Source: Streptococcus catagoni (GTDB lineage: Bacteria; Bacillota; Bacilli; Lactobacillales; Streptococcaceae). From it: 64,000 nucleotides of DNA. Position numbers and translations under genes: made by a program. Shown piece after piece: positions 28,040 to 37,390 of the stretch. The notes beneath the pieces are model-generated. The model was not told the origin of the DNA. It ran no database searches and saw nothing but the letters and a program-made list of their open reading frames with translations. Each line of letters starts with the position of its first letter. Position 1 is the stretch's first letter. Where the stretch lies: contig NZ_WPCW01000002.1 in NCBI RefSeq assembly GCF_011421425.1, positions 359,564 through 423,563 on the forward strand, read 5' to 3'.

Positions 28040-29422
28040 GAGAAACTGAGTTTCTTATCTGAGATTAGATTCTTAAAAGGAAGACGCCGAAATTATTGTC
28101 TTTGATTGGGAACCCTATGTTTCCTTTGCTAACTGTGGTTTACCTATCATGTTTCTGGGGAAATCGCAGAGCGAAGCAGTCTATTAGTACAGACAGCAGA
28201 TAGTCTAAAAGCAAGATTTGATTTAGATGTTCGACCTGAAACAGAAATTACAGCTATTAATCCACAGGATAAAACAGTTACAGCTGTGCATTTAGGTAAA
28301 ACTTATAGAGAAAACTATGACAAATTGATCCTATCACCAGGAGCTAAAGCCTTCATTCCACAAATGCCAAGCTTGGATCAGGCTGACAATGTCTTTACTT
28401 TAAGAAATATTCCGAATCTAGATAAGATTATGGCACAGATTAAAAATCAAGGGGTTGGCAAAGCAACAGTTATTGGGGCGGGCTTTATTGGCCTTGAGAT
28501 GGCTGAAAGCCTGTCCCATAGGGGGTTACCAGGTTACTATCATTGAAAAAGCACCGCATGTATTGCCTCCATTAGATGAAGAAATGGCAAGCTTTGTTCA
28601 AGCTGAACTCGTCAAGAATAAGATTAGACTTATTACAGGTCAAGATGCCTTGATTTATCTTTCCAGCCCAGCAAATCGCCAAGGCCGACAAGCGGCTGAT
28701 GTCATTGCAGGCTTAAGCTGAAAAAAACAAGGGAAGTTTTGGGACAGCCATTGTCCGTGTCTTTGGATTGTCCGCGGCTTCAAAAGGACTGAGTGAGCGC
28801 CAAGCTAAAGAAAGCTTTGATGACCTAGCAGTCATTCATATTAGTGGAAAAGATCATGCCTCATACTTTCCGGGAGCAACTGATATCATTCTTAAATTAG
28901 TTTTTAGTAAAAATAGTGGTCGCATCTATAGAGCACAGGCTGTCGGACAAAAAGGCGTTGATAAACGTATTGATATCTTAGTTACCGCTATTAAGGATGG
29001 CTTGACTGTTGAGAACTTACCTGAGTTAGAATTCCCCTATGCTCCACCATTTGGCGCAGCCAAAGATCCCGTCAATATGGCAGGTTATGTGGCTACTAAC
29101 ATTCTTGAAGGAAGAAGTGAAAGTGTTCAATGGTATGAGTTAGAAGAAGAACTGGCTAAGGGTAAGAAACTAGTGGACGTTCGAACAGCAGCTGAATGTG
29201 CAAAGGCAAGTTTGCGGATGCTATTTATATTCCCTTAGATGACTTTCGTGGCTGCCTAAAGGAACTTGATAAAAACCAAGCTTATATTGTAAGCTGCATA
29301 GTGGTTTACGTTCCTATCTGGCAGAACGCATTCTTAAGCAAAATGGCTTTAGGGTTCAAAATTTGGATGGTGCCTATTCTCTCTACCAAAGTGTCTATCC
29401 AGAAAGGATTAAATATGTTTAA
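28040..29422 (+). pseudogene. Decayed CoA-disulfide reductase with C-terminal rhodanese domain
   Basis: Homology runs through several frames. The active-site segment S-F-A-N-C-G-L-P is readable near 28110-28140, then one T is missing (CCTATC for CCTTATC, about 28143). An extra G shifts the frame near 28520. About 80-90 codons seem deleted in frame near 28640, between the second Rossmann domain and the A-N-R-Q-G-R motif. A TGA plus an extra A occurs near 28718. Single-base losses at about 29200 and 29295 break the rhodanese part, which otherwise ends with K-Y-V-stop at 29422. The FAD-binding N-terminus cannot be recovered. Clearly non-functional. Confidence 0.9.
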
Positions 29423-29714
29423 ATCAGAAACCATTGCAGAATTACAAGACCAGCTTAGAAAAGGCAAGCTTGATCTGATTGATGTTCGTGAGGCCTTTGA
29501 ATATGAAGCAGGACATGTACCTGGAGCAGTCAATATGCCCTTGAGTAACTTTGAGGAGACTTATAAACAATTGGATAAGAATACAAGCTACCATATCATC
29601 TGCCAATCAGGTGGACGTTCAGCACAGGCAGTCGCATTCTTAGATAATGAAGGCTTTAAAGATGTCATTAATGTTGATGGCGGAATAGGAGCATGGCTGG
29701 ACTCTTTAGAATAA
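29415..29714 (+). CDS. Single-domain rhodanese-like sulfurtransferase
   Basis: A 99-residue intact rhodanese domain: D-V-R-E near residue 23, G-H-V-P-G-A near residue 34, and the active-site loop C-Q-S-G-G-R-S near residue 61, with the catalytic Cys kept. The ATG at 29415 follows AAAGGA, and the gene overlaps the last codons of the decayed CoA-disulfide reductase by 8 bases, so it was the downstream partner of that redox enzyme. It likely carries sulfane sulfur as a persulfide. A strong terminator follows. Confidence 0.85.
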   Translation: MFKSETIAELQDQLRKGKLDLIDVREAFEYEAGHVPGAVNMPLSNFEETYKQLDKNTSYHIICQSGGRSAQAVAFLDNEGFKDVINVDGGIGAWLDSLE

Positions 29715-29725
29715 GAGACAAAACA

Positions 29726-29807
29726 AAGACCTTAGGATTTTGTATCATCTTTCACTCTTAGATTTTTAGTCTAATTTTGGAGCTGATACAGATCCTAAGG
29801 CCTTTTT
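29726..29807 (+). terminator. Terminator after the rhodanese gene
   Basis: Two stacked stems: CCTTAGGAT / ATCCTAAGG outside and TGTATCA (29741-29747) / TGATACA (29784-29790) inside, then TTTTT. Confidence 0.8.
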
Positions 29808-29856
29808 ATCTTATATGAACCTGAAATGACAGGTAAAACAAAATAGCAAGGAATTG

Positions 29857-30819
29857 TTAATAAGTGTAGAAACCATGTCCAGCTGCTTTTCCACTATATC
29901 CCTTATCAAGGAAGTCTTCTTTGAGCATCTTAGCTAAACGGGCATGGAGGCTGTCAGGGTTTTCAGTAGTGTCGGCGTAGTTTTTCATAATATTATAGGC
30001 TGTTTCAATACCGATAATATCAAGTATTTCCAGTGGTCCAAGAGGAGCTCCTGTGCCTAGCTTCCATGTCTTATCAATGGTCTTAGAATCAGATACTTTC
30101 ATATAGTAAAGAGCTAGTGCATTTTCTAGGAAAGGAACGAGGATAGAGTTCAAGATATAGCCAGCCTGTTCCTTTTGTAATTTTAGAGGAACCATGCCTA
30201 TGTCCTGTGAGAAACTTATCACTTGATCAAAGGTTTTCTCAGCTGTTTTTTCATGACCCATGACTTCGACAATATTGTTTTGCCAAATATTGTTAGCAAA
30301 GTGTAAGGCAATAAACATTTGAGGACGCCCTGTAAGCTCTGCAAATTGACTAGGCAATAAGGTTGAAGAGTTGGTGGCAAAAATGGTCTTGTCTGGAGCG
30401 ACTTGAGCTAGTTGCTTATAAAAGTCTTCTTTTATAGAGATCTTTTCTGGGACAGCTTCAATAAGAAGATCGGCATCTGCTACAGCTTCTTTTAAATCTT
30501 TTGAAAATGTAATAGCCTCAGGCAGACTAGCAACCAGTTTCAAAGACTCAGAAACCTTGGACAAGAACATGTCATCTAAGTCTGGTAGAAGATTACTATT
30601 ATAAGAAATAGCCTGTGCCTTGAGACCATAGGACTTTTTGGCAGCTTCTATTTCATCTTGGTAAACTTTGGCCAAGTGCTTGATACGTTTTTTGCCCTCT
30701 TTTATGGCCTTGTCATTAATATCATAAATGGTGACTTGCATACCCTTATAGGCTGCTTGAAAGGCAATTTGACTGCCTAGAACACCGCTACCGGCAACAG
30801 TTAAAGTTTTAATGCTCAG
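29857..30819 (-). CDS. 3-hydroxyacyl-CoA dehydrogenase, with CTG at the start position
   Basis: NAD-dependent dehydrogenase of the 3-hydroxybutyryl-CoA type. Extending to 30819 restores a complete Rossmann start (V-A-G-S-G-V-L-G-S-Q-I-A, about residues 7-18), E-A-V-P-E near residue 118 and the H-F-A-N region near residue 170, for 320 residues in all. The expected start codon is CTG. An in-frame TAG lies just upstream and the first canonical start (ATG 30741) would delete half the NAD site. GGAGG lies 9 bases before the CTG. It is probably translated from CTG, or was recently silenced. There are no thiolase or crotonase partners nearby. Confidence 0.75.
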   Translation of the reverse strand: MSIKTLTVAGSGVLGSQIAFQAAYKGMQVTIYDINDKAIKEGKKRIKHLAKVYQDEIEAAKKSYGLKAQAISYNSNLLPDLDDMFLSKVSESLKLVASLPEAITFSKDLKEAVADADLLIEAVPEKISIKEDFYKQLAQVAPDKTIFATNSSTLLPSQFAELTGRPQMFIALHFANNIWQNNIVEVMGHEKTAEKTFDQVISFSQDIGMVPLKLQKEQAGYILNSILVPFLENALALYYMKVSDSKTIDKTWKLGTGAPLGPLEILDIIGIETAYNIMKNYADTTENPDSLHARLAKMLKEDFLDKGYSGKAAGHGFYTY

Positions 30820-30841
30820 AAAAATCTACCTCCAAAATAAT

Positions 30842-30855
30842 TGTATACGCTTACA
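30842..30855 (-). promoter_or_regulatory. cre-like site before the 3-hydroxyacyl-CoA dehydrogenase
   Basis: On the minus strand TGTAAGCGTATACA matches the cre consensus at 13 of 14 positions, just upstream of the ribosome site, which suggests CcpA repression. The rest of the gap (30856-31180) is A/T-rich with no gene that I can support. Confidence 0.5.
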
Positions 30856-31200
30856 AAGAGCAGTTTAACAAAAGCTTTTGATTTAAGCAAGTAAATAGTA
30901 TACATAAATAAGTTAATAGAATAAGAAAGATTAGGCAGGGAAATGAGCTGTCTGCGTCAGCTATTTTTAGAACCTTATTACTTAGAGAATTCTTAACAGA
31001 TACAAGCTTTCTCACCGATTATTTAGTGGCTTGGCTAAAAACTTTTTTTCAGGCTGGGTCTTGAACTTGAGATTTTTTATTTGAACTTTTAATATAAATA
31101 CTTGCTTTTTTGAAATAGTATAGTACAATATAGTCGAAAAAGACAAATAGTATATCACATATGTTTAATTGTCCAAGAATAAACAGAGGAGGCTAGGGTT

Positions 31201-31821
31201 ATTCAACTTAATCAAAGGCAAAAAGCGATTGTTGATATCGTCAAAGAAAATGAACCTATTACAGGGGAAAAAATAGCGGAGCTCTTACAGCTCACTCGCG
31301 CAGCATTAAGATCTGACTTGGTGGTTCTTACCATGTTAGGGGTCTTGGATGCTAAACCAAAGGTTGGTTATTTTTATATAGGTCATAGTGAACCGAGTCA
31401 GGAGTATAACCTTTTCAAGGAAATGCATGTCTCTCAAATTATGGGCGTTCCCTTAACAGTTCATCAAAATGATTCTGTTCATGATGTTATTGTCCAAATC
31501 TTTATGGAAGATACCGGTGGAGGTTTTGTTTTAGACCAGGATGGTTACCTGGTTGGCTTGGTTTCTCGAAAGGATCTGTTGAAGGCTAGTATTGGTGGTG
31601 GTGATTTGACAAAATTACCAATAGGCGTGATTATGACACGGTTTCCCAATATTACTACAGTTTTAGAAGAAGAGCTTGTTCTAGAGGCTGCTGAAAAGTT
31701 GGTTACCCGTCAGGTCGATAGCTTGCCAGTTGTGCGGCCAGGAAAAGATGGTCGTTTGAAAGTCGTTGGAAAATTTTCCAAAACCATCATCACTAGATTA
31801 TTTCTTGAAATCAAAGAATAG
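31201..31821 (+). CDS. ccpN: CcpN-like regulator: helix-turn-helix plus CBS pair, with ATT at the start position
   Basis: The 206-codon frame has an N-terminal HTH (about residues 1-60, with E-K-I-A-E-L-L-Q-L-T-R-A-A-L-R) and two CBS modules (about residues 75-200) that usually bind adenine nucleotides. This is the architecture of CcpN, the repressor of gluconeogenic genes. It lies directly before the PDRP and ppdK genes, as in Bacillus-type yqfL loci, so these are the likely targets. No ATG/GTG/TTG exists between an in-frame stop (31180) and a TTG at 31318. AGGAGG (31187-31192) is ideally spaced, 8 bases before the ATT at 31201. Symbol by architecture and context. Confidence 0.7.
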   Translation: MQLNQRQKAIVDIVKENEPITGEKIAELLQLTRAALRSDLVVLTMLGVLDAKPKVGYFYIGHSEPSQEYNLFKEMHVSQIMGVPLTVHQNDSVHDVIVQIFMEDTGGGFVLDQDGYLVGLVSRKDLLKASIGGGDLTKLPIGVIMTRFPNITTVLEEELVLEAAEKLVTRQVDSLPVVRPGKDGRLKVVGKFSKTIITRLFLEIKE

Positions 31822-31839
31822 GTCTGAAAAGGAGGTATC

Positions 31840-32655
31840 ATGGACGAACAATTATCAATATTTATTATCTCAGACTCTCTGGGAGAAACGGCTAGGGCTA
31901 TTGCTAAGGCTTGTCTGCAGCAGTTTCCCATGCATGAACATTGGAAATTTGAGCGCTTTTCCTATATTAATAGTAAAGAATTACTAGAAAAAATATTAGA
32001 ACAGACTAAAGACAAAAATGTTTGCTTAATGTTTAGCTTTGTTGACGATAAACTAGCAGGCTATGCTCAAGAACGTTGTCAGACTGAAGGATTAGTCTAC
32101 GTTGACTTATTAACAAATGTTATTAAGGCCATGTCTAGGGTATCTGGTCTCACACCTCTGGGCCAACCGGGTTTGCTGAGGAGATTGGATAAAAAATACT
32201 TTAAACGGGTTGAAGCCATTGAATTTGCCGTCAGATATGATGATGGCAAGGATCCAAGAGGAATATTAAAAGCAGATCTTGTCTTGTTAGGTATTTCAAG
32301 AACTTCTAAAACGCCTTTAAGCATGTACTTGGCGGACAAGCATCTGAAGGTTGTTAATATCCCCTTGGTACCAGAAGTTCCTATACCTAGGGAACTCTAT
32401 CAGATCAGTCCTAAAAAAATCATCGGCTTAACTAATTCTATTGAACGGTTAAGTCAGGTTCGTAAGGAACGACTCAAATCAATGGGCTTATCTAGTAATG
32501 CTAATTATGCTAATAGGGAACGTATTTTTGAAGAAGTCCAGTATGCAGAAGTTGTTATGAAACAACTCAAATGCCCAATGATCAATGTTTCTGATAAGGC
32601 TATTGAAGAAACAGCAACAATTATTCTTGAAATCTTAAAAAATAATGATTTGTAA
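31840..32655 (+). CDS. Pyruvate,phosphate dikinase regulatory protein (bifunctional kinase/pyrophosphorylase, DUF299)
   Basis: Switches PPDK off by ADP-dependent threonine phosphorylation and on again by phosphate-dependent dephosphorylation. The 271-residue protein has the family P-loop G-I-S-R-T-S-K-T-P near residues 152-160, and an N-terminal start (S-D-S-L-G-E-T-A) typical of the family. It starts at ATG after a perfect AAGGAGG. It sits 18 bases behind the CcpN-like gene and directly before ppdK, forming a three-gene regulatory unit. Confidence 0.92.
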   Translation: MDEQLSIFIISDSLGETARAIAKACLQQFPMHEHWKFERFSYINSKELLEKILEQTKDKNVCLMFSFVDDKLAGYAQERCQTEGLVYVDLLTNVIKAMSRVSGLTPLGQPGLLRRLDKKYFKRVEAIEFAVRYDDGKDPRGILKADLVLLGISRTSKTPLSMYLADKHLKVVNIPLVPEVPIPRELYQISPKKIIGLTNSIERLSQVRKERLKSMGLSSNANYANRERIFEEVQYAEVVMKQLKCPMINVSDKAIEETATIILEILKNNDL

Positions 32656-32668
32656 AATGGAGGCACAG

Positions 32669-35314
32669 ATGGACACTAAGTTTGTATATCGTTTTGTTGA
32701 AGGTCACAAAGATATGAGAAGTTTGCTAGGTGGTAAGGGAGCTAACTTGGCAGAAATGACAAGTATTGGTTTACCCGTACCACAAGGTTTTACGATTACA
32801 ACTCAGGCTTGTAATACTTATTATGATAATGATGGTAAAATAAGTGCAGACATTTTAGATCAAATCGATCAGGCCTTAGAACTTTTGGAAGTGGAACAAG
32901 GTAAAAAACTTGGAGATGACAAGGATCCACTCCTAGTATCAGTCCGTTCCGGAGCAGTCTTTTCCATGCCTGGAATGATGGATACTATCTTAAACCTAGG
33001 CTTAAATGATAGCAGTGTCCAAGGGTTAATTGCGTCAACACAAAATGAACGCTTTGCCTATGATAGTTACCGACGTTTTATTCAGATGTTTGCTGATGTT
33101 GCCATTGGTATTCCTAAGTACAAATTTGATATGGTTTTAGACCAAGTTAAGGAAGATAAGGCTTATGAAGATGATACAGATTTAAGCGGAAATGATCTGA
33201 AAGAAATCGTAAAAACCTTTAAACAGATCTATCAAACTGAGACTGGCTATGCCTTTCCACAAGATCCTAAAAAACAATTACTCTTAGCAATTGAAGCAGT
33301 CTTTAAATCCTGGAATAATCCCCGTGCCAAGGTCTATCGGAAATTAAATGATATTTCCCATAGCTTAGGCACTGCCGTTAATATTCAGGCAATGGTTTAT
33401 GGAAATATGGGTGAAAACAGCGGAACAGGAGTTGCCTTCACCCGTAATCCATCAACCGGAGAAAATCAATTATTTGGAGAATACCTTATCAATGCCCAGG
33501 GAGAAGACGTTGTAGCAGGGGTTCGTACCCCTCAAGATATTAACCGCTTGAAAGAGGATATGCCTGGCATTTACAAGCAATTCTTAGAGATTACACGTTT
33601 ACTTGAAAATCACTATCATGACATGCAAGATGTAGAATTTACCATTGAAAAAGGGAAGCTCTTCATGTTACAAACCAGAAATGGAAAACGAACAGCAAAG
33701 GCTGCCATTAAAATAGCTGTTGATCAGGTCAAAGAAGGCTTAATCAGTAAGGAAGAAGCCATTTTACGGATTGAACCTAAGCAACTAGAGCAATTACTTC
33801 ATCCGTCCTTTGATAATAAAGACCTTGAAGCAGCAGAGCTCCTTACCACGGGTTTGCCAGCTTCTCCGGGAGCTGCCTGTGGACAGGTCTACTTTCACGC
33901 TGATGATGCGGTCAGAGAAGCCAAGGTTGGAAAAACAGTTCTGCTGGTCAGACAAGAAACCTCACCAGAAGACATTGAAGGAATGGTCAGTGCCAAAGGA
34001 ATTATCACAGCCCGTGGTGGGATGACTTCTCATGCTGCAGTTGTTGCTAGAGGAATGGGCAAACCCTGCGTAGCTGGTTGTAGTCACATGCAGGTTGATG
34101 AAGAAGCCAGAATTCTTACTGTTGCTTCCTTAGTAGTTAGAGAAGGTGACTACCTATCCATTGATGGAGCGACTGGTTCTGTCTATCTAGGGCAAGTTCC
34201 TATGACAACTTCAGATCTTGACCAGGATTTCATAACCTTCATGGAATGGGTCGATCAAGAACGTGATATGAAAGTACGCAGTAATGCAGATAATTCTCGT
34301 GATGCCCAAAAAGCATTGGACTTTGGAGCAGAAGGTATTGGCTTGTGCCGGACAGAACATATGTTCTTTGATGAGGAACGCATTCCACTGGTGCGTCAAA
34401 TGATTGTAGCTGATAGTGTTGAAGAACGTGTTAAGGCCTTGGATAAATTGTTACCACACCAAAGAGATGATTTTTACAAGATTTTCAAGGTACTTGATGG
34501 GAAGTCTTGTAATATTAGACTGTTAGATCCACCCCTACATGAATTTTTACCACATGATGAAGAATCTATTGGTAGCCTGGCACAGGAGTTACATATCCAT
34601 GTCAATGACCTTAAAAAACGGATTAAAGAACTGGAAGAATTTAACCCTATGCTTGGCCACCGTGGCTGTCGTTTGTCCATTACCTACCCAGAGATGTATC
34701 AAATGCAAGCGCGAGCCATTAGCCAGGGAGCTATTAAGGCTATGCAAGAAGGTGTTTTTGTCAGTCCCGAAATTATGGTTCCCCTAGTCTCTACCGTGGA
34801 AGAGTTGAAAATTATTCGTGGACTCATTGAAGAGGCTGTTGAGGAAGAATTGCAGAAGGCAGGAGCAAGAATGGACTATACCATTGGAACCATGATTGAA
34901 ATTCCTAGAGCCTGTGTCACAGCTGATGATATTGCTGAAGAAGCTGATTTCTTCAGCTTTGGTACAAATGATTTGACCCAAATGGGCTTTGGTTTTTCAC
35001 GTGATGATGCTGGTAAATTCTTGGGTGAATACATGGAGAAAGATATCTTTGAGAAAGATCCTTTCCAAGTATTAGACCAAAAAGGTGTTGGTCGTTTATT
35101 GAAAATGGCTGTGCAACTAGGCCGTTCAAGCAAGTCAGATCTTAAGATGGGTATCTGTGGGGAACACGGAGGCGAGCCAGCTTCAGTTGAATTCTGTTAC
35201 CAACAAGGTCTCAACTATGTTTCATGCTCTCCTTTTAGGGTACCAATTGCTAAATTAGCGGCAGCTCAGGCAAAGATTAAGGCCGGTGGTTCAAGTCTAT
35301 CTCTAGATAAATAA
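32669..35314 (+). CDS. ppdK: Pyruvate,phosphate dikinase
   Basis: Reversibly converts pyruvate, ATP and phosphate to PEP, AMP and pyrophosphate. The 881-residue protein has the N-terminal ATP-grasp domain (G-G-K-G-A-N-L-A-E-M near residue 20), the swivelling phospho-His domain (G-G-M-T-S-H-A-A-V-V-A-R-G-M-G, His near residue 455; regulatory Thr two residues before) and the C-terminal PEP-binding barrel ending in G-I-C-G-E-H-G-G. I choose ATG 32669 because TGGAGG precedes it; earlier in-frame ATGs lie inside the PDRP gene. A route from pyruvate back to PEP is of interest in a streptococcus. Confidence 0.96.
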   Translation: MDTKFVYRFVEGHKDMRSLLGGKGANLAEMTSIGLPVPQGFTITTQACNTYYDNDGKISADILDQIDQALELLEVEQGKKLGDDKDPLLVSVRSGAVFSMPGMMDTILNLGLNDSSVQGLIASTQNERFAYDSYRRFIQMFADVAIGIPKYKFDMVLDQVKEDKAYEDDTDLSGNDLKEIVKTFKQIYQTETGYAFPQDPKKQLLLAIEAVFKSWNNPRAKVYRKLNDISHSLGTAVNIQAMVYGNMGENSGTGVAFTRNPSTGENQLFGEYLINAQGEDVVAGVRTPQDINRLKEDMPGIYKQFLEITRLLENHYHDMQDVEFTIEKGKLFMLQTRNGKRTAKAAIKIAVDQVKEGLISKEEAILRIEPKQLEQLLHPSFDNKDLEAAELLTTGLPASPGAACGQVYFHADDAVREAKVGKTVLLVRQETSPEDIEGMVSAKGIITARGGMTSHAAVVARGMGKPCVAGCSHMQVDEEARILTVASLVVREGDYLSIDGATGSVYLGQVPMTTSDLDQDFITFMEWVDQERDMKVRSNADNSRDAQKALDFGAEGIGLCRTEHMFFDEERIPLVRQMIVADSVEERVKALDKLLPHQRDDFYKIFKVLDGKSCNIRLLDPPLHEFLPHDEESIGSLAQELHIHVNDLKKRIKELEEFNPMLGHRGCRLSITYPEMYQMQARAISQGAIKAMQEGVFVSPEIMVPLVSTVEELKIIRGLIEEAVEEELQKAGARMDYTIGTMIEIPRACVTADDIAEEADFFSFGTNDLTQMGFGFSRDDAGKFLGEYMEKDIFEKDPFQVLDQKGVGRLLKMAVQLGRSSKSDLKMGICGEHGGEPASVEFCYQQGLNYVSCSPFRVPIAKLAAAQAKIKAGGSSLSLDK

Positions 35315-35377
35315 AATCCTTGCACTGGTTTGTAGGCACTTAGCTGAAAGAACCAGCATAACTTAACATAAAAAAAT

Positions 35378-35461
35378 CCCTCCAATGCTTCTAGACTGCT
35401 AGAACTTGGAGGGTTTTTCTGGTCACAAAAGAAAATAAGCTTTCACCTGAGGTGATTTTTT
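35378..35461 (+). terminator. Terminators after ppdK
   Basis: Main stem CCCTCCAA (35378-35385) / TTGGAGGG (35406-35413) with TTTTT. A second small hairpin TCACC / GGTGA at 35443-35455 is followed by TTTTTT. The rest of the 307-base gap holds only the gatC promoter (-10 TATAAT at 35577-35582). Confidence 0.8.
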
Positions 35462-35621
35462 ATAGACTAAAAAATAAAGGCTACTCATAAAAAATGCCCC
35501 TTTCTCTGAGAGCATTCTTTAGGCAAGGGAAGCTTATTTCTAAGGAGAGGTCTCTATGAAAAGCAGTATTTTGTGTTATAATGATGTCAGACTATGTAAA
35601 TTAGAAACCTAAGGAGAAGTC

Positions 35622-35924
35622 ATGAAAATTTCTGAAGAAGAAGTGCGCCACGTGGCCACATTATCAAAATTATCATTTTCTGACGCTGAAACGAGTGAAT
35701 TCGCAACCACCCTATCAAAAATAGTGGACATGGTTGAAATGTTAGAAGAAGTCAATACTGAAGGAGTAGCCATCACAACGACCATGGCTGATTGTAAAAA
35801 TGTTATGCGTCAAGACCTTGCAGAAAAAGGGATAGACCGTGAACTACTCTTTAAAAATGTTGCAGAAAAAGAAAATAACTTTATCAAAGTACCAGTAATT
35901 CTTGAAGATGGAGGAGATGCCTAA
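35622..35924 (+). CDS. gatC: Asp/Glu-tRNA amidotransferase subunit C
   Basis: Small subunit (100 residues) that stabilises GatA and helps assemble the GatCAB complex, which converts Glu-tRNA(Gln) and Asp-tRNA(Asn) to the amidated forms. It shows the usual N-terminus ([10 protein letters not shown]-x-L-S-K-L) and full length. The ATG follows AAGGAG, and its stop shares a base with the gatA start. Confidence 0.96.
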   Translation: MKISEEEVRHVATLSKLSFSDAETSEFATTLSKIVDMVEMLEEVNTEGVAITTTMADCKNVMRQDLAEKGIDRELLFKNVAEKENNFIKVPVILEDGGDA

Positions 35925-37390
35925 TGTCATTTAATCATAAAAGTATTGAAGAATTACACCAGCTTCTTGTCTCAAAAGAAATTTCAGTCCGGGAATTAAC
36001 CCAAGCGACCTTAGCTGATATTAAAGAACGTGAAGAAGCTGTAGATTCTTTCATTAGTATTGAAGAAGACAAGGCTTTGGCTCAAGCAGATGCCATTGAT
36101 GCTAAGGGAATAGACAAAGATAACATCATGGCTGGAATCCCTCTGGCTGTTAAGGATAATATCTCAACAAAAGGCATTTTGACAACAGCAGCTTCTAAGA
36201 TGCTTTATAATTATGAGCCTATCTTTGATGCTACAGCCATTGCCCAGGCCTATGCTAAGGATATGGTTATTATTGGGAAGACCAACATGGATGAATTTGC
36301 CATGGGAGGTTCAACAGAAACATCCTACTTTAAAAAAACCAAGAATGCTTGGGATCACAGCAAGGTTCCAGGTGGCTCTTCAGGTGGTTCAGCCACCGCA
36401 GTAGCTTCAGGTCAGGTTCGCCTATCCCTTGGTTCTGATACAGGCGGCTCAATTCGTCAGCCAGCCGCTTTCAATGGGGTGGTCGGCTTTAAACCAACCT
36501 ATGGAACGGTTTCTCGCTTTGGATTAATTGCCTTTGGATCTTCCTTGGATCAAATAGGGCCATTTTCACAAACTGTTAAAGAAAATGCGAACCTGCTTAA
36601 TGTCATAGCCGGACCAGATCCCAAAGATTCAACCTCTGCACCTGTTTCTATAGCTGATTTTACTTCTAAGATCGGAAAAGATATCAAGGGGATGAAGATT
36701 GCACTTCCTAAGGAATATCTAGGAGAAGGCATTGATCCACAAATTAAAGAAAATGTCTTGAAATCTGCTAAAGAATTTGAAAAGCTAGGAGCTATTGTTG
36801 AAGAAGTTCGCCTTCCTCACAGTAAGTACGGCGTTGCTGTTTATTATATTATTGCTTCTTCTGAAGCTTCATCTAATTTACAGCGTTTTGATGGTATCCG
36901 CTATGGCTACCGTGCCGAAGATGCAAAAACTTTAGATGATATTTATGTCAAAACACGTAGTCAGGGCTTTGGAGACGAAGTTAAACGTCGAATTATGCTT
37001 GGAACCTTTAGTCTGTCATCAGGCTACTATGATGCCTACTTCAAAAAAGCGGGTCAAGTGCGTACATTGATTAGTCAAGATTTCCAAAAAGTATTTGACA
37101 AGTACGATCTGATTCTAGGGCCAACTACTCCGACCCCAGCATTTGGCTTAGACACGCTTAACCATGATCCTGTATCCATGTATTTGGCAGATCTTCTCAC
37201 TATTCCAGTCAACTTAGCTGGCCTTCCAGGAATTTCTATTCCTTCAGGCTTTGTTGATGGCTTGCCAGTTGGCTTACAATTAATTGGTCCTAAATATAGT
37301 GAAGAAACAATTTACCAAGCCGCTGCAGCCTTTGAAGCTGCTACAGATTACCATAAGAAACAACCACTTATTTTTGGAGGTGACAAGTAA
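35924..37390 (+). CDS. gatA: Asp/Glu-tRNA amidotransferase subunit A
   Basis: Amidase subunit that releases ammonia from glutamine. The 488-residue protein has the Ser-cisSer-Lys triad: Lys in A-V-K-D-N-I near residue 78, the cis-Ser in G-S-S-G-G-S-A near residue 153 and the nucleophile Ser in G-S-D-T-G-G-S-I-R near residue 177. Its start and stop overlap gatC and gatB by one base each, so the three subunits are translationally coupled. Streptococci lack GlnRS, so the complex is essential. Confidence 0.97.
   Translation: MSFNHKSIEELHQLLVSKEISVRELTQATLADIKEREEAVDSFISIEEDKALAQADAIDAKGIDKDNIMAGIPLAVKDNISTKGILTTAASKMLYNYEPIFDATAIAQAYAKDMVIIGKTNMDEFAMGGSTETSYFKKTKNAWDHSKVPGGSSGGSATAVASGQVRLSLGSDTGGSIRQPAAFNGVVGFKPTYGTVSRFGLIAFGSSLDQIGPFSQTVKENANLLNVIAGPDPKDSTSAPVSIADFTSKIGKDIKGMKIALPKEYLGEGIDPQIKENVLKSAKEFEKLGAIVEEVRLPHSKYGVAVYYIIASSEASSNLQRFDGIRYGYRAEDAKTLDDIYVKTRSQGFGDEVKRRIMLGTFSLSSGYYDAYFKKAGQVRTLISQDFQKVFDKYDLILGPTTPTPAFGLDTLNHDPVSMYLADLLTIPVNLAGLPGISIPSGFVDGLPVGLQLIGPKYSEETIYQAAAAFEAATDYHKKQPLIFGGDK

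Noticed and set aside
30856-31180. Hidden gene or CcpN operator in the gap before the CcpN-like gene
   Set aside because: Only frames under 20 codons; a GTATATCACATA-type string near 31150 is only a partial match to a CcpN site.
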